Assembly (NCBI RefSeq): GCF_021730435.1
Contig: NZ_JABWGX010000002.1
Span: 1 to 64,000, forward strand
Direction of reading: 5' to 3'
Source of the DNA: Xanthobacter agilis
GTDB taxonomy: Bacteria > Pseudomonadota > Alphaproteobacteria > Rhizobiales > Xanthobacteraceae
DNA: 64,000 nt
Shown here one piece after another: positions 35,114 to 44,567 of the stretch; the stretch's first letter is position 1, and every line of letters starts with the position of its first letter. A model generated the notes under the pieces. It saw nothing but the letters and a program-made list of their open reading frames with translations, searched no databases and was not told the DNA's origin. A program made the translations under genes and the position numbers.

Positions 35114-36156
35114 GCGACGGGCCGGTTCCGGCGGCCACGCCCGGCGGACCGGGCGGAAGGACGCAAGAGCTGGAATCACAAGAGCTGGAGGCACAAGGGC
35201 TGGAGACGCAAGAGCTGGAACTCTGGGCCTTCTTCGCCCTGATCCAGCATCTGGAGCGGCTGTTTCCCGACGCCCCGCCGTTCGGCGGGACGCGTGACCC
35301 CCAGGCCGAGGCGGTGCGCTTTCACGCCAATCCCAGCCTCGGCTATCCGGCGCGGGAGGTGGAACGCCTCGTCTTCAACGCGGACGGCACCCGTGCCGAC
35401 GTGACCGTGAACTTCCTGGGCCTGCAAGGCCCCTCCTCGCCGCTGCCGCCGTTCTACACCGAGCAGGTGATCGAGGATGCGGCGGATGGGGGGGTGCTTA
35501 GCACCTTCCTCGACCTGTTCAATCACCGCCTGGTGTCGCTCCTGGTGCGCGTGCACAAGCATCACCGCCATGCCCTCCAGTACGAGCGCGGCGCGCACGA
35601 CGCGGTTTCGCAGACCATCGCGGCGCTGATGGGGCTGTTGCCGGGGCGGGCCGACCGGCGGCGCGTCGCGCTGCTGCCCTATGCGGGATTGCTGAGCTGC
35701 TACAGCCTGTCGGCCTCCATCATCGCGCCCCTCATCGGCCACTGCACGGACCTGCCGGTCCGCATCGACGAATTCGTCCCGCGGGTGGTCACCATCCCCG
35801 CGCATCTGTGCTCGCGCCTCGGCGACACGCCGCCGGAACTCGGCGTCGACTTCATCGTCGGCGCCGACGTGATGGACCATACGGGCAAATTCCGGCTGGT
35901 GATCGGCCCCGTGGACGGCCCCACCTTCGCGCGCCTCATGCCCGACCAGCCGTTGTTCGCGGAAGTGCTGGACCTGCTGATGCTGGCCTTGAAGGACCCA
36001 CTCGCCTTCGACCTCAGGATCGAGATCAAGGCGGGGGAGCGGCCCGCCTTCGCCCTCGGCGAAGGACAGCTCGGCTGGAACACCTGGGCCGCGCCCCCGG
36101 ACGACGCGGGGGGCCATGTGGACTTCGCCGCCGACCGGCTGGCGCCAACCCTGTGA
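35110..36156 (+). CDS. tssG: T6SS baseplate protein TssG
   Basis: Partner of TssF in the baseplate wedge. 348 residues from GTG 35110 inside the tssF stop. After a repeat-bearing N-terminus the family body begins LWAFFALIQHLERLFPDAPPFGG, with RFHANPSLGYPAREV, the NFLGLQGPSSPLPPFYTEQV run, FNHRLVSLLVRVHKHHR, and a C-terminal LDLLMLALKDPLAFDLRIEIKA and GEGQLGWNTW. The 15-bp repeat adds Gln-Glu-Leu-Glu units ahead of the domain. Confidence 0.94.
   Translation: MSDGPVPAATPGGPGGRTQELESQELEAQGLETQELELWAFFALIQHLERLFPDAPPFGGTRDPQAEAVRFHANPSLGYPAREVERLVFNADGTRADVTVNFLGLQGPSSPLPPFYTEQVIEDAADGGVLSTFLDLFNHRLVSLLVRVHKHHRHALQYERGAHDAVSQTIAALMGLLPGRADRRRVALLPYAGLLSCYSLSASIIAPLIGHCTDLPVRIDEFVPRVVTIPAHLCSRLGDTPPELGVDFIVGADVMDHTGKFRLVIGPVDGPTFARLMPDQPLFAEVLDLLMLALKDPLAFDLRIEIKAGERPAFALGEGQLGWNTWAAPPDDAGGHVDFAADRLAPTL
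35164..35223 (+). repeat. 15-bp coding tandem repeat (QELEx) at the TssG N-terminus
   Basis: Four units of caagagctggaNNNN-type sequence (15 bp) encode QELES, QELEA, QGLET and QELEL directly before the folded TssG body. Confidence 0.9.
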
Positions 36157-36345
36157 GCCGCCAGCCTCATCCGCCGGCGGCGCCTGTAATCGCCATGTCG
36201 TAATTTGCATCGATAAGACACGGGAAGGTGCCCATCCGTGGTCCAACAACGGGCGCTTCCATCTCGCATAGCGGCGTCCCTCTTTTCACGGCGGAGACCT
36301 GCCGGCGGGGCCGCCTGATGATGTCATGCGGCGGGGGAGGACAGT

Positions 36346-38193
36346 GTGCTGCGTGCGAGGCTGACTGTCACCAGCGAACAGGGGCGCGGCCTCGGCGCCA
36401 GCGCCACGCACGATTTCGACGCGGCGGGCGGCGTCATCGGCCGATCGGCGACCTGCGACTGGCGCCTCCCCGATCCAACCCACACCCTGTCCGCCCGCCA
36501 TGCCGAGATTCGTTTCAACGGGCAGGGCTTCACGGTGGTCGACCTGTCCACCAACGGGGTCTACCTCAACACCACCGACGCGCCCCTCGGCCGGGGCAAT
36601 GCCGCCGTGCTGGTCGACGGCGACCTGCTCTATCTCGGCTCCTATGTCATCTCGGCGGAGATCCGGCGCATCCAGCCGGCCGCCGCCCCCGAGCGGCCGA
36701 TGGCCGACCCGCTGCCGCCACTGCGGGAACGCGCGCCGGCGGCGCTCCCACTCGCCGCGCCGTTCACCACGCCCGGGACAGCGCGGGGTCCCCTGTCACC
36801 CGCCGCCTATCCCGGCGCGACCCAGGGCATCCGCGATCCGCTTGCCGCGCTCGACGGCCAAAGCGTGCTGCAAGAGAGCGACAATCCCTTCAGCGACCTG
36901 GGCATCGGCCAGATGGACGGCGAAGGGACCGACACCGCCCGGCGCGCCGGCGCCCGACCCGGCGGCATCGACGATCTGCTGACGCCGCGCCCGGTCCGCC
37001 CGACCTTCGACTTCACTCCGGGACCAGCCGCCCCACCGCCGGCCGCCCCACCGCCAGCCGCCCCGGCGCCGATGGCGCCGTTCCCGGCCGCCCTGGCGAT
37101 CCCCACCGCCCTGCCGCCGCGCGCGCCGATCCAGGCACCGCCGCCGGATGCCGTCGGGTGGCCCGCCGTCCCGCCGGCCCGGCCGGTGGTCACCGCTCCG
37201 CCGCAACCGACCGATGCCGAGGAGGCAGCGGCCGTGATCCCTCCCGGGTTCCTCGACGAACTGTCGATCCTGATCCCACGGCTGGTGAGCGCGGGGGACG
37301 CTGCGGCACCGGCCGCCGTCGCGCCAGCGCCACCACGGCCGCCGGCCCCACCATTCCCGGTCGCGCCGGCGCCCCTCGTGCCGCCGGCCGATCTGGACGA
37401 CCCGGAAGAGATGGTGACCCTTCTGCGGATGCGCGGCAAAGGCAAGGCCCAGCCCCCGGCGGCGCGCGCGCCGCAGCCGTTCCTGGCTCCGCCGATGCCC
37501 GCCCTTCGCCCGCTGGCGGCGGACACGCCACCCCTTCCGCCGCCGCGCCCGGCCGCGCCCGAACCGGCTTCGGAAAACGATCTGTGGGCCCTGCTCGGGG
37601 TCGAACCCGCCCGACTGACCGCCCCCGAGCGCGAGCGGCTCCTGGGCGAGGTCGCGGCACTGCTGCGCACCCTGGTCCAGGGCCTGCTTGCCTTGAAGGA
37701 CACGCAGCGCCGCCTGAAGGACGATCTGCGCCTTGATGCCGACCGGCGCGCGGTGTCGGACAATCCGTTCGAGGCGGCAGCCTCACCGGAGGAGGCCCTG
37801 TCCCGCGCCCTAGCGCGCGACTCGGCCCGCGACCCACGGACAAGCCCCGCCGGCGCAGCGCAGGCTGTTCTCAACGAGATGAACCGGCACGAGATGGCGG
37901 CCATCGACGCCCTCCAGGCCACCGCCGCCGACCTTCTGGAACGCGTCAGCCCTGCGGCCATCGCCTTTGATCTGGAGGACGAAGGCCCGAGCAACGGGAT
38001 CTTCGCCCGGAAGGCCGACAAGATGAAGCTGTGGGACCGCTACCTCATGATGCACGAACGGCTGGTTGGGGCGCTCGACGTGGTCAGCTCGGAGGTGATG
38101 GGGCGCGCCTTCGCCCGCAGCTACGCGCAGCGCACCGAAGACTCCGGCCGGCAAGACCTTGGCCGGCAAGACACCCGCCGGGAGGAGTTCTGA
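36346..38193 (+). CDS. tagH: T6SS-associated FHA-domain protein TagH (Fha)
   Basis: Fha proteins bind phosphothreonine and relay kinase signals to T6SS assembly. 615 residues from GTG 36346 (GGGGGAGG seven bases upstream). The N-terminal FHA domain shows VIGRSATCDWRLPDPTHTLSARHAEI and VVDLSTNGVYLN. A very Pro/Ala-rich linker covers about residues 110-410. The C-terminal TagH domain starts near ENDLWALLGVEP and includes LLGEVAALLRTLVQGLLALKDTQ and KADKMKLWDRYLMMHERLVG. The C-terminus ends with a 15-bp repeat encoding GRQDL and GRQDT. With PppA, the kinase and TagF it makes a phosphorylation switch set. Confidence 0.92.
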   Translation: MLRARLTVTSEQGRGLGASATHDFDAAGGVIGRSATCDWRLPDPTHTLSARHAEIRFNGQGFTVVDLSTNGVYLNTTDAPLGRGNAAVLVDGDLLYLGSYVISAEIRRIQPAAAPERPMADPLPPLRERAPAALPLAAPFTTPGTARGPLSPAAYPGATQGIRDPLAALDGQSVLQESDNPFSDLGIGQMDGEGTDTARRAGARPGGIDDLLTPRPVRPTFDFTPGPAAPPPAAPPPAAPAPMAPFPAALAIPTALPPRAPIQAPPPDAVGWPAVPPARPVVTAPPQPTDAEEAAAVIPPGFLDELSILIPRLVSAGDAAAPAAVAPAPPRPPAPPFPVAPAPLVPPADLDDPEEMVTLLRMRGKGKAQPPAARAPQPFLAPPMPALRPLAADTPPLPPPRPAAPEPASENDLWALLGVEPARLTAPERERLLGEVAALLRTLVQGLLALKDTQRRLKDDLRLDADRRAVSDNPFEAAASPEEALSRALARDSARDPRTSPAGAAQAVLNEMNRHEMAAIDALQATAADLLERVSPAAIAFDLEDEGPSNGIFARKADKMKLWDRYLMMHERLVGALDVVSSEVMGRAFARSYAQRTEDSGRQDLGRQDTRREEF

Positions 38194-38708
38194 TGGCCCC
38201 GCTCTCCCGCCGTGAAGCGTTGCGCGGCCTCCTCGCCAGCGGCGCCGCGCTGTCGCTGGGCGGCTGCGCCACGCCCGGACCGCCGCCGGTGGTGGTGACC
38301 CCCACCCGGATCACCATCCGCGCCGACGAGAACATCAATCCGAACCAGTCGGGCGTGCCCTCCCCCGTCGTCATCAAGCTGTATGACCTGAAGGCCACGA
38401 CCAACTTCATGGCCGCGAGCTTCTTCGAGCTCCTGGACAACGACGTGACGCGGCTCGGGCCGGAAATGATCTCCAAGCAGGAAGTGGAGATCGTGCCCGG
38501 CACCGCCCGCGAGGTGGAGCACGATATCACCGGCGATGCGAAATACCTCGGCGTCATCGCCGGCTTCCGCGACATCTCGGCCGCCCAGTGGCGCACCTTC
38601 GTGGATCTCACGCCGGGCAAGACCAACTACCTGCTGGTGACGGTGACCAGTCTCGCCGTCAACGTCGAACTCAACGGAACGCGGGACAAGGGCTGGTTCG
38701 GCCAGTGA
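38193..38708 (+). CDS. tssJ: T6SS outer-membrane lipoprotein TssJ
   Basis: TssJ anchors the TssL-TssM membrane complex to the outer membrane. 171 residues. The signal MAPLSRREALRGLLASGAAL is followed by SLGGC with the lipidated Cys25; the SRREALR run resembles a twin-arginine motif. The mature part has RITIRADENINPNQSG, PVVIKLYDLKATTNFMAASFFELLDND and PGKTNYLLVTVTSLAVNVELNG, typical of the family. Its ATG overlaps the tagH stop by one base (TGATG). Confidence 0.93.
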   Translation: MAPLSRREALRGLLASGAALSLGGCATPGPPPVVVTPTRITIRADENINPNQSGVPSPVVIKLYDLKATTNFMAASFFELLDNDVTRLGPEMISKQEVEIVPGTAREVEHDITGDAKYLGVIAGFRDISAAQWRTFVDLTPGKTNYLLVTVTSLAVNVELNGTRDKGWFGQ

Positions 38709-38748
38709 CACCTGCCGCCCCTGTCCGTCCTTCGGGAGAGATGAACGC

Positions 38749-40089
38749 ATGTCTGTGACGAGCAAACCCCTTTGGACCGAAGGCATGTTCGTCCGGCCCC
38801 AGCACTTCCAGCAACACGACCGCTGGCTGGAGCATGTCATCGAGGCCCGCGTCGCCGGCCTCATCCCCCATGGGTGGGGATTGCGGCGCCTCGCCCTCGA
38901 TGCCCGGCTTCTGAAGCTCGGCCAGTTCGGCCTTGCCCATTGCGAGGCGGTGCTGCCGGACGGCGCCGCGATCGACATGCCGGGCCAGACGCCGCCGCCG
39001 GTGTCGCGCCGTGTTCCGCCCAATCTGAAGCAGGCCCTGGCCTATCTCGCCGTTCCCGCCCGCGCGCGGGACGGCGCCGAGATCACCGAGCCCGGCGGCG
39101 GTCCGCGCCGCTTCACCGCCGTGCAGCAGGCGGTGCGCGACACCAGCGCCCCCGACCGCGAGCCGATCGACATCCGGCTCGGCGCGCTGAACGCGAGCCT
39201 GGTGTTCGAGGGCGAGAGCCTTGATGGCCTCATCGTCCTGCCCCTGGCCCGCATCGCCGAAGTGACGCCGGCCGGCGAGGTGATCCTGTCCGCGACCTTC
39301 ATCCCGCCCTGCCTCGACTATCAGGCCTCGCAGCGCCTCACCGAGGTGCTGGCCGAGGTGCACAGCCTGGTGCACGCGCGCGCCGAGGCCCTCGCCGAGC
39401 GGACCGACCCGACCCGCATGGGCGCCGACAGCGCCGGCCTCATTGACCTGCTCCTGCTCCGGGTGATGAACGCGGCCGACGCGGTTCTGAATCATCTGGC
39501 GCGGCTGCCGGGAACCCATCCGGAAACCCTGTACCGGGAGCTGGTGCGGCTGACCGGCGATCTCGCCACCTTCAACACCCATCAGCGGCGCGTGCCGCAT
39601 CTGCCCGCCTACGTGCACGACGATCTGGAATCGAGCCTGGAGCCGGTGCTCAAGCTGCTGCGGCAAGAGCTGAACCTGATCGTCGAGCGCAACGTGGTGC
39701 CACTGCCGCTGCAGGAGCGCGGATACGGCATCAGCACCGCCACCATCAACGACCGAACCTTGTTCTCCGGCGGGCGGTTCGTGCTGGTGGTCAGCGCCGG
39801 CATCCCCCACGAGGCGCTGCGCACCCAGTTCCCGGCCACCACCAAGATCGGGTCCGTGGAGCAGATCCGCGACCTGGTGAACCTGCAATTACCGGGCATC
39901 CCGCTGCGCTCGCTGCCGGTCGCGCCGCGCGAGCTGCCCTACCTTCAGGGCGCGGTCTATTTCGAGCTGGACCAGAGCCATGAGCTGTGGCGCAGCCTGA
40001 CCCGCTCGGCCGCCTTCGCGTTCCATGTGAGCGGCGGCTATCCCGATCTGCACATGGAATTCTGGGCCATCCGGGCGGTGCAGCCGTGA
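38749..40089 (+). CDS. tssK: T6SS baseplate adaptor TssK
   Basis: TssK connects the baseplate to the membrane complex through TssM/TssL. 446 residues with the family opening KPLWTEGMFVRPQHFQQHDRWLEHVIEAR and conserved QRRVPHLPAYVHDDLESSL and QLPGIPLRSLPVAPRELP toward the C-terminus, ending FHVSGGYPDLHMEFWAIR. ATG at 38749 has GGGAGAG upstream. Overlaps tssL as GTGA. Confidence 0.96.
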   Translation: MSVTSKPLWTEGMFVRPQHFQQHDRWLEHVIEARVAGLIPHGWGLRRLALDARLLKLGQFGLAHCEAVLPDGAAIDMPGQTPPPVSRRVPPNLKQALAYLAVPARARDGAEITEPGGGPRRFTAVQQAVRDTSAPDREPIDIRLGALNASLVFEGESLDGLIVLPLARIAEVTPAGEVILSATFIPPCLDYQASQRLTEVLAEVHSLVHARAEALAERTDPTRMGADSAGLIDLLLLRVMNAADAVLNHLARLPGTHPETLYRELVRLTGDLATFNTHQRRVPHLPAYVHDDLESSLEPVLKLLRQELNLIVERNVVPLPLQERGYGISTATINDRTLFSGGRFVLVVSAGIPHEALRTQFPATTKIGSVEQIRDLVNLQLPGIPLRSLPVAPRELPYLQGAVYFELDQSHELWRSLTRSAAFAFHVSGGYPDLHMEFWAIRAVQP

Positions 40090-40973
40090 GCTACGACAGC
40101 CACATGGGGGATGACGAGCCGACCGTGATCGGCCATCGGCCCACGGCCGTCTCGCGTCCGGCCGCCGGACGCGAGACGGCGGCTCCGCGCGGCGCGCGGC
40201 CCGGCGAGCCCACGCCCCGCCGCGCCATCGACGACGGCGGACCGGCCGACAGCAACCTGCCCGACCTGTCGGAGGCTCCGGAGCCCGGCCGACCGGAGGA
40301 ATCCATCGCCGCCGCGGCCACCCCGCTGCTGGCGCTGGTGGCGCAGCTGCGCCAGTCGGTGGAGCAAGCCGACATCACCGCCCTGCGCACGGAAACCGTC
40401 TCGCAGATCAAAAGGTTCGACGAGCGCGCCATCAAGTTCGGCGCGCGCATGGCGGATGTGGGCGCCGCCCGCTATGTGCTGTGCTCGGTGATCGACGAGG
40501 CGGTGATGACCACCCCGTGGGGCGCCGCCAGCAACTGGAGCAGCCACAGCCTGCTCAATCAGTTCCACGGCGAGACCTGGGGCGGCGAGAAGGTGTTCGC
40601 CATCGTCGATCGGGTCAGGGCCAATCCGGCCCAGCATCTCGCCCTCTTGAAGCTGATCGACCTGTGCCTCGCCTTCGGCTTCGAGGGCAAGTATCGGGTC
40701 ATGGAAGGCGGGCAATATCAGCTTGAAGAGCTGCGCGACGAGCTCGGCCGGATCTGGCAAAGCCATGTGAAATCGCCTCCGGACGAGCTGTCGCCGCACT
40801 GGCACGGGGTTTCCGCCCGGCGCAAGCTGTCCACCGCCGTACCGTTATGGGTGGTGTTCGCGGTGGCCGGCGTGCTGCTGCTGACCATCTACTCGCTGTT
40901 TGCCATCCACATCGAACAGAACATCGCGCCGGTCGAGCAGCGTCTCAACCATCTCGTCGCCCCGCACTCCTGA
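40086..40973 (+). CDS. tssL: T6SS inner-membrane protein TssL (DotU)
   Basis: TssL is the cytoplasm-facing part of the trans-envelope complex. 295 residues from GTG 40086. About 80 N-terminal residues are disordered; the DotU domain then runs ATPLLALVAQLRQ, RYVLCSVIDEAVMTTPWG, LLNQFHGETWGGEKVFAIVDR and IDLCLAFGFEGKYRVMEGGQYQLEELR. A single C-terminal membrane helix is PLWVVFAVAGVLLLTIYSLF. No peptidoglycan-binding OmpA domain follows. Confidence 0.95.
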   Translation: MSYDSHMGDDEPTVIGHRPTAVSRPAAGRETAAPRGARPGEPTPRRAIDDGGPADSNLPDLSEAPEPGRPEESIAAAATPLLALVAQLRQSVEQADITALRTETVSQIKRFDERAIKFGARMADVGAARYVLCSVIDEAVMTTPWGAASNWSSHSLLNQFHGETWGGEKVFAIVDRVRANPAQHLALLKLIDLCLAFGFEGKYRVMEGGQYQLEELRDELGRIWQSHVKSPPDELSPHWHGVSARRKLSTAVPLWVVFAVAGVLLLTIYSLFAIHIEQNIAPVEQRLNHLVAPHS

Positions 40974-40982
40974 GATTGCACG

Positions 40983-43900
40983 ATGTTCCAGGCCCTCGTC
41001 GCCAATCTTCTCAGGGTTCGCACGCTGCTGATGCTGGTGGGCCTGTGCTGCCTGGCCATCCTCGTGTGGTTCGTGGGACCGCACGTCAGCGTCGCCGGCA
41101 TCACGCCGCTGGCCGGTGCGGGCACGCGGGTGCTGGTGATCGCGGCCCTGTTCGTGTTCGCCATCGGCGCATTGGCCGCGCGCATCTTTCTGTCGCGCCG
41201 CGCCAATGCCCGCGCCATCAAGACCCTGCTGGATTCCGACGGCCTCGCCTTGCTGGCGAGCGAACAATCGTCGGACGAGGTGGAGATCATCCGCGAGCGC
41301 TTCGAAAGCGCGATGCGCACGCTCAAAGAGCAGGCCATCGGCAACGAAGCCGGCCGTAACTACATGATCCAATTGCCGTGGTACGTGATCCTCGGACCGC
41401 CCGGCGCCGGCAAGACCACCATTTTGAAGAATTCCGGCCTCAACTTCCCGCTCGCCGACCGGGTGGGCGATGACCCGGTGGCCGGCATCGGCGGCACCCG
41501 CTATTGCGACTGGTGGTTCACCGACGAGGCGGTGCTGATCGACACCGCCGGGCGCTACACCACCCAGGACGTGAACAGCGAGGTGGACAAGGTGGCCTGG
41601 CGCGGCTTCCTGGAGCTGTTGCGCACCCACCGCCCGCGCCGCCCCATCAACGGCGTCATCATCGCCATCAGCCTCGCCGACGTCATCTCCACCAGCGACG
41701 CCCAGCGCAAGGTCCACGCGGACCACGTCAAGCGCCGGCTGCAGGAACTCATGCGCTATTTCGGCATGACGGTGCCGGTCTATGTGCTCATCACCAAATG
41801 CGACCTGCTGAGCGGCTTCGGCGAATACTTCGGCGAGCTGGACGACGTGAGCCGCGCCCAGGTCTGGGGCATGACCTTTCCCCTGGACATGCCCGCCGCC
41901 CAGCTGGAACCGGAGTTCCGCAGCAATTTCCTCGGGCTGGTGGAGCGCCTGGAGGGCCGGCTGATGCGGCTCCTGCACCAGGAGCGCGCGCTGGTCCGGC
42001 GCTGCCGCATGTTCAATTTCCCGAAGGAGTTCGCAAGCCTTTCCGGGCCGCTCGGGCATTTCACCTCGGAGGTGTTCAAGACCTCCCGCTTCGAGATGCG
42101 GCCGATCCTGCGCGGGCTCTATTTCACCAGCGGCACCCAGGCCGGCGCCCCGGTGGAGCGGCTGCTCGGCGCCATGAGCCGCAATTTCGGGCTCTCCGGC
42201 GGCGCCCGACGCAGCCAGGCCGGCATCGGCAAGACCTTCTTCGTCAAGCGTCTGCTCAGCGACGTGATTTTCGACGAGCAAGGTCTCGTGGGGGTGAACC
42301 GGAAGCTGGAACGCAGCCTCTCCACCATGCGCGCGGCCACCTATGTCGGGGCCGCCGCCGTCACCCTCGGCCTCTCATCGCTGTGGATCTCTTCCGCCTC
42401 CCAGGCCGACCTGCGCATCGGCGCCACCCGCGAGAGCCTCGACGACGCGGAGCGCCTGCTGCGGCATCTGCCGCCCCAGGCCGGCTATGGCGAGCTGCTG
42501 CCGCTGCTCAACGCCGGCAAGGCGCTGACGGTGGTGGCGGGGATCGATAGCTCCTGGATCAGCGCCGACCTGCTCGGCCTTCCCACCGCGCCACGGCTCG
42601 GCGCCGCGGCGCGGAACGCCTACGATCAATTGCTCGTCACCCGCCTCCTGCCCGCCTTCGCGGCCCGCCTGGAGGGCCGCATCGCCCAGGACATCCAGGC
42701 CGGCACGCCGGCGGCGCTGGAGGACATGCGGACCGCCCTCACCGCCTATCTGATGCTCGGCGAGCCCAAGCGCTTCGAGCGCTCGACCATGCTGGAGACC
42801 GTGAACGGCGAGGCCGTGCTCACCTTCCCCCTGGACACGGCCCGGCAGAAGGCCCTCGCCGGCCATCTCGACGCGCTGGTGGGGCTGATGCCGCAGCGCT
42901 ATCCCCTGAACACCCGGCTGATCGAGGAGGCCCGCGCCCGCCTCTCGCGGGTGCCGCAGGTGGATCAGGTCTATGCGCGGCTGCTGCGCGAGGGCTACCA
43001 GAACCAGCAGCTCACCGGCATTGATCTGGCCCAGGTCATGGGCACCCGCAGCCTCGCCGGCGGCGCCCAGGCCCAGGCCAGCGGCGCGCTGGCGATCCCC
43101 GGCGTGTTCACGCGGGCCGGCTTCTACAATTTCTTCCTGCCGCGCCTGCCGGTGCTGGTGTCCGAGGCGCTCGGCGGCGACTGGGTGGTGGGCACCGGCG
43201 ACAAGCCCCAGTCCCAGGCGCTGGCCCGCCAGATCGCGGCCCTCTATGTGCGCGACTATATCGCCGCCTGGCAGGGCGCCCTGTCCCACATCACCGCCAT
43301 CCGCTTCGACACCATGCCCCAGGCGCTCGGGGTGCTGCAGAACCTCGCCGGCCCGCAATCCCCACTCGACGCGCTGGTCGCCGCGGTGAAGGAGAACACC
43401 GACCTGCCGGCCCCCGGCCAACAGAGCAACGTGCCCATCCCCGCCGGCCCGCAGCCGGCGCCCTCACCCGCTGTGTCGCCGGCCGGTCTTGCCCAGCAGG
43501 CGGCCGGCGCGGCCGGGGACATGGCCGCCGGCGCCGCCTTCGGCGAAGGGCCGTGGCCAGGCAAGACCATCACCCAGCCCTTCATCGCGCTGATCCAGCT
43601 CGGCACGCCCGGCGCCTCGGGCCAGGCCCCCGCCTTGTCGCGGGTCCGCGACCTGGTGAGCAACGTCTATGGGGTGCTGTCCGGCGTCGCCAACGCGCCG
43701 CAACCGCCGGTGGCCGCGTTCCAGATCATCTCGTCCCAGGGCCGGAACCAGGGCAATGACGCCTTCACCGCCCTGCGCACCGATTCCGCCCTGCGGCCCG
43801 AGCCGGTGCGCACCGTGCTCACCAGCGTCACCGACAATGCCTGGGCGACCCTGCTGGGCCTTGCCCGCGACAACGTCAACCAGGCCTGGAAGCAGGAGGT

Positions 43901-44567
43901 GCTGCCGGTCTGCGAGAGCGCCATCGCCCGCCGCTACCCGGTCTATGGCGACGCGCGCGACGACATCACCCTTTCCGATTTCACCGACTTCTTCCGGCCC
44001 GGCGGCACCATCGACAGCTTTTTCCAGCAATATCTCGCGCCCTTCGTCACCGACCGGCGCGGGGCCTATGTGCCCCTCAACGCGGACGGCGCCCGCACGC
44101 TCCTGAACGCGGACACGCTGGCCCAGTTCAACCGCGCGCGGCAGATCCGCGAGGCCTTCTTCCCCAACAAGGGACCGACCCTGCTGGTGAAATACGGGGT
44201 GCGCCCGATCTTCCTGTCGCCGAACGTGCTGCGCGCCACCCTTTCCATCGACGGCACCGACATCGTCTATCGCCACGAGGCCCCGCGCACCTACGACATG
44301 GAGTGGCCGACTAAGGGCGAGGCCAGCACCCTCACCGTCACCCTCACCCCGGTGGAGGGCCGGGAAACGCAGGTTCAGCGCACCGGCCCATGGGCCCTGT
44401 TCCGCTTCGTCTCGGGCTTCGGCCTGCGCAGCCGAGGCGACATCCAGAGCGTCAAGGTGCAGGGGCCGGACGGCCAGAGCGTCACCTATGAGTTCCGCGC
44501 CGCCAGCGTCAACAGCGCCTTCGCGCTCGGTGCCCTGCGCGGCTTCCGCTGCCCGGACGAGCTATGA
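40983..44567 (+). CDS. tssM: T6SS inner-membrane core protein TssM (IcmF)
   Basis: TssM spans the inner membrane and periplasm and contacts TssJ. 1194 residues. Two N-terminal helices (LLMLVGLCCLAILVWFVG, VLVIAALFVFAIGALA) precede a cytoplasmic NTPase domain with Walker A GPPGAGKTTILKNSGLNFPL intact and IDTAGRYTTQD as Walker B region. A third helix follows near residue 450 (YVGAAAVTLGLSSLWI). The large periplasmic part ends with the TssJ-binding beta domain (AFALGALRGFRCPDEL). ATPase use is known to vary in the family; here the motif is complete. Overlaps tagF by ATGA. Confidence 0.97.
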   Translation: MFQALVANLLRVRTLLMLVGLCCLAILVWFVGPHVSVAGITPLAGAGTRVLVIAALFVFAIGALAARIFLSRRANARAIKTLLDSDGLALLASEQSSDEVEIIRERFESAMRTLKEQAIGNEAGRNYMIQLPWYVILGPPGAGKTTILKNSGLNFPLADRVGDDPVAGIGGTRYCDWWFTDEAVLIDTAGRYTTQDVNSEVDKVAWRGFLELLRTHRPRRPINGVIIAISLADVISTSDAQRKVHADHVKRRLQELMRYFGMTVPVYVLITKCDLLSGFGEYFGELDDVSRAQVWGMTFPLDMPAAQLEPEFRSNFLGLVERLEGRLMRLLHQERALVRRCRMFNFPKEFASLSGPLGHFTSEVFKTSRFEMRPILRGLYFTSGTQAGAPVERLLGAMSRNFGLSGGARRSQAGIGKTFFVKRLLSDVIFDEQGLVGVNRKLERSLSTMRAATYVGAAAVTLGLSSLWISSASQADLRIGATRESLDDAERLLRHLPPQAGYGELLPLLNAGKALTVVAGIDSSWISADLLGLPTAPRLGAAARNAYDQLLVTRLLPAFAARLEGRIAQDIQAGTPAALEDMRTALTAYLMLGEPKRFERSTMLETVNGEAVLTFPLDTARQKALAGHLDALVGLMPQRYPLNTRLIEEARARLSRVPQVDQVYARLLREGYQNQQLTGIDLAQVMGTRSLAGGAQAQASGALAIPGVFTRAGFYNFFLPRLPVLVSEALGGDWVVGTGDKPQSQALARQIAALYVRDYIAAWQGALSHITAIRFDTMPQALGVLQNLAGPQSPLDALVAAVKENTDLPAPGQQSNVPIPAGPQPAPSPAVSPAGLAQQAAGAAGDMAAGAAFGEGPWPGKTITQPFIALIQLGTPGASGQAPALSRVRDLVSNVYGVLSGVANAPQPPVAAFQIISSQGRNQGNDAFTALRTDSALRPEPVRTVLTSVTDNAWATLLGLARDNVNQAWKQEVLPVCESAIARRYPVYGDARDDITLSDFTDFFRPGGTIDSFFQQYLAPFVTDRRGAYVPLNADGARTLLNADTLAQFNRARQIREAFFPNKGPTLLVKYGVRPIFLSPNVLRATLSIDGTDIVYRHEAPRTYDMEWPTKGEASTLTVTLTPVEGRETQVQRTGPWALFRFVSGFGLRSRGDIQSVKVQGPDGQSVTYEFRAASVNSAFALGALRGFRCPDEL

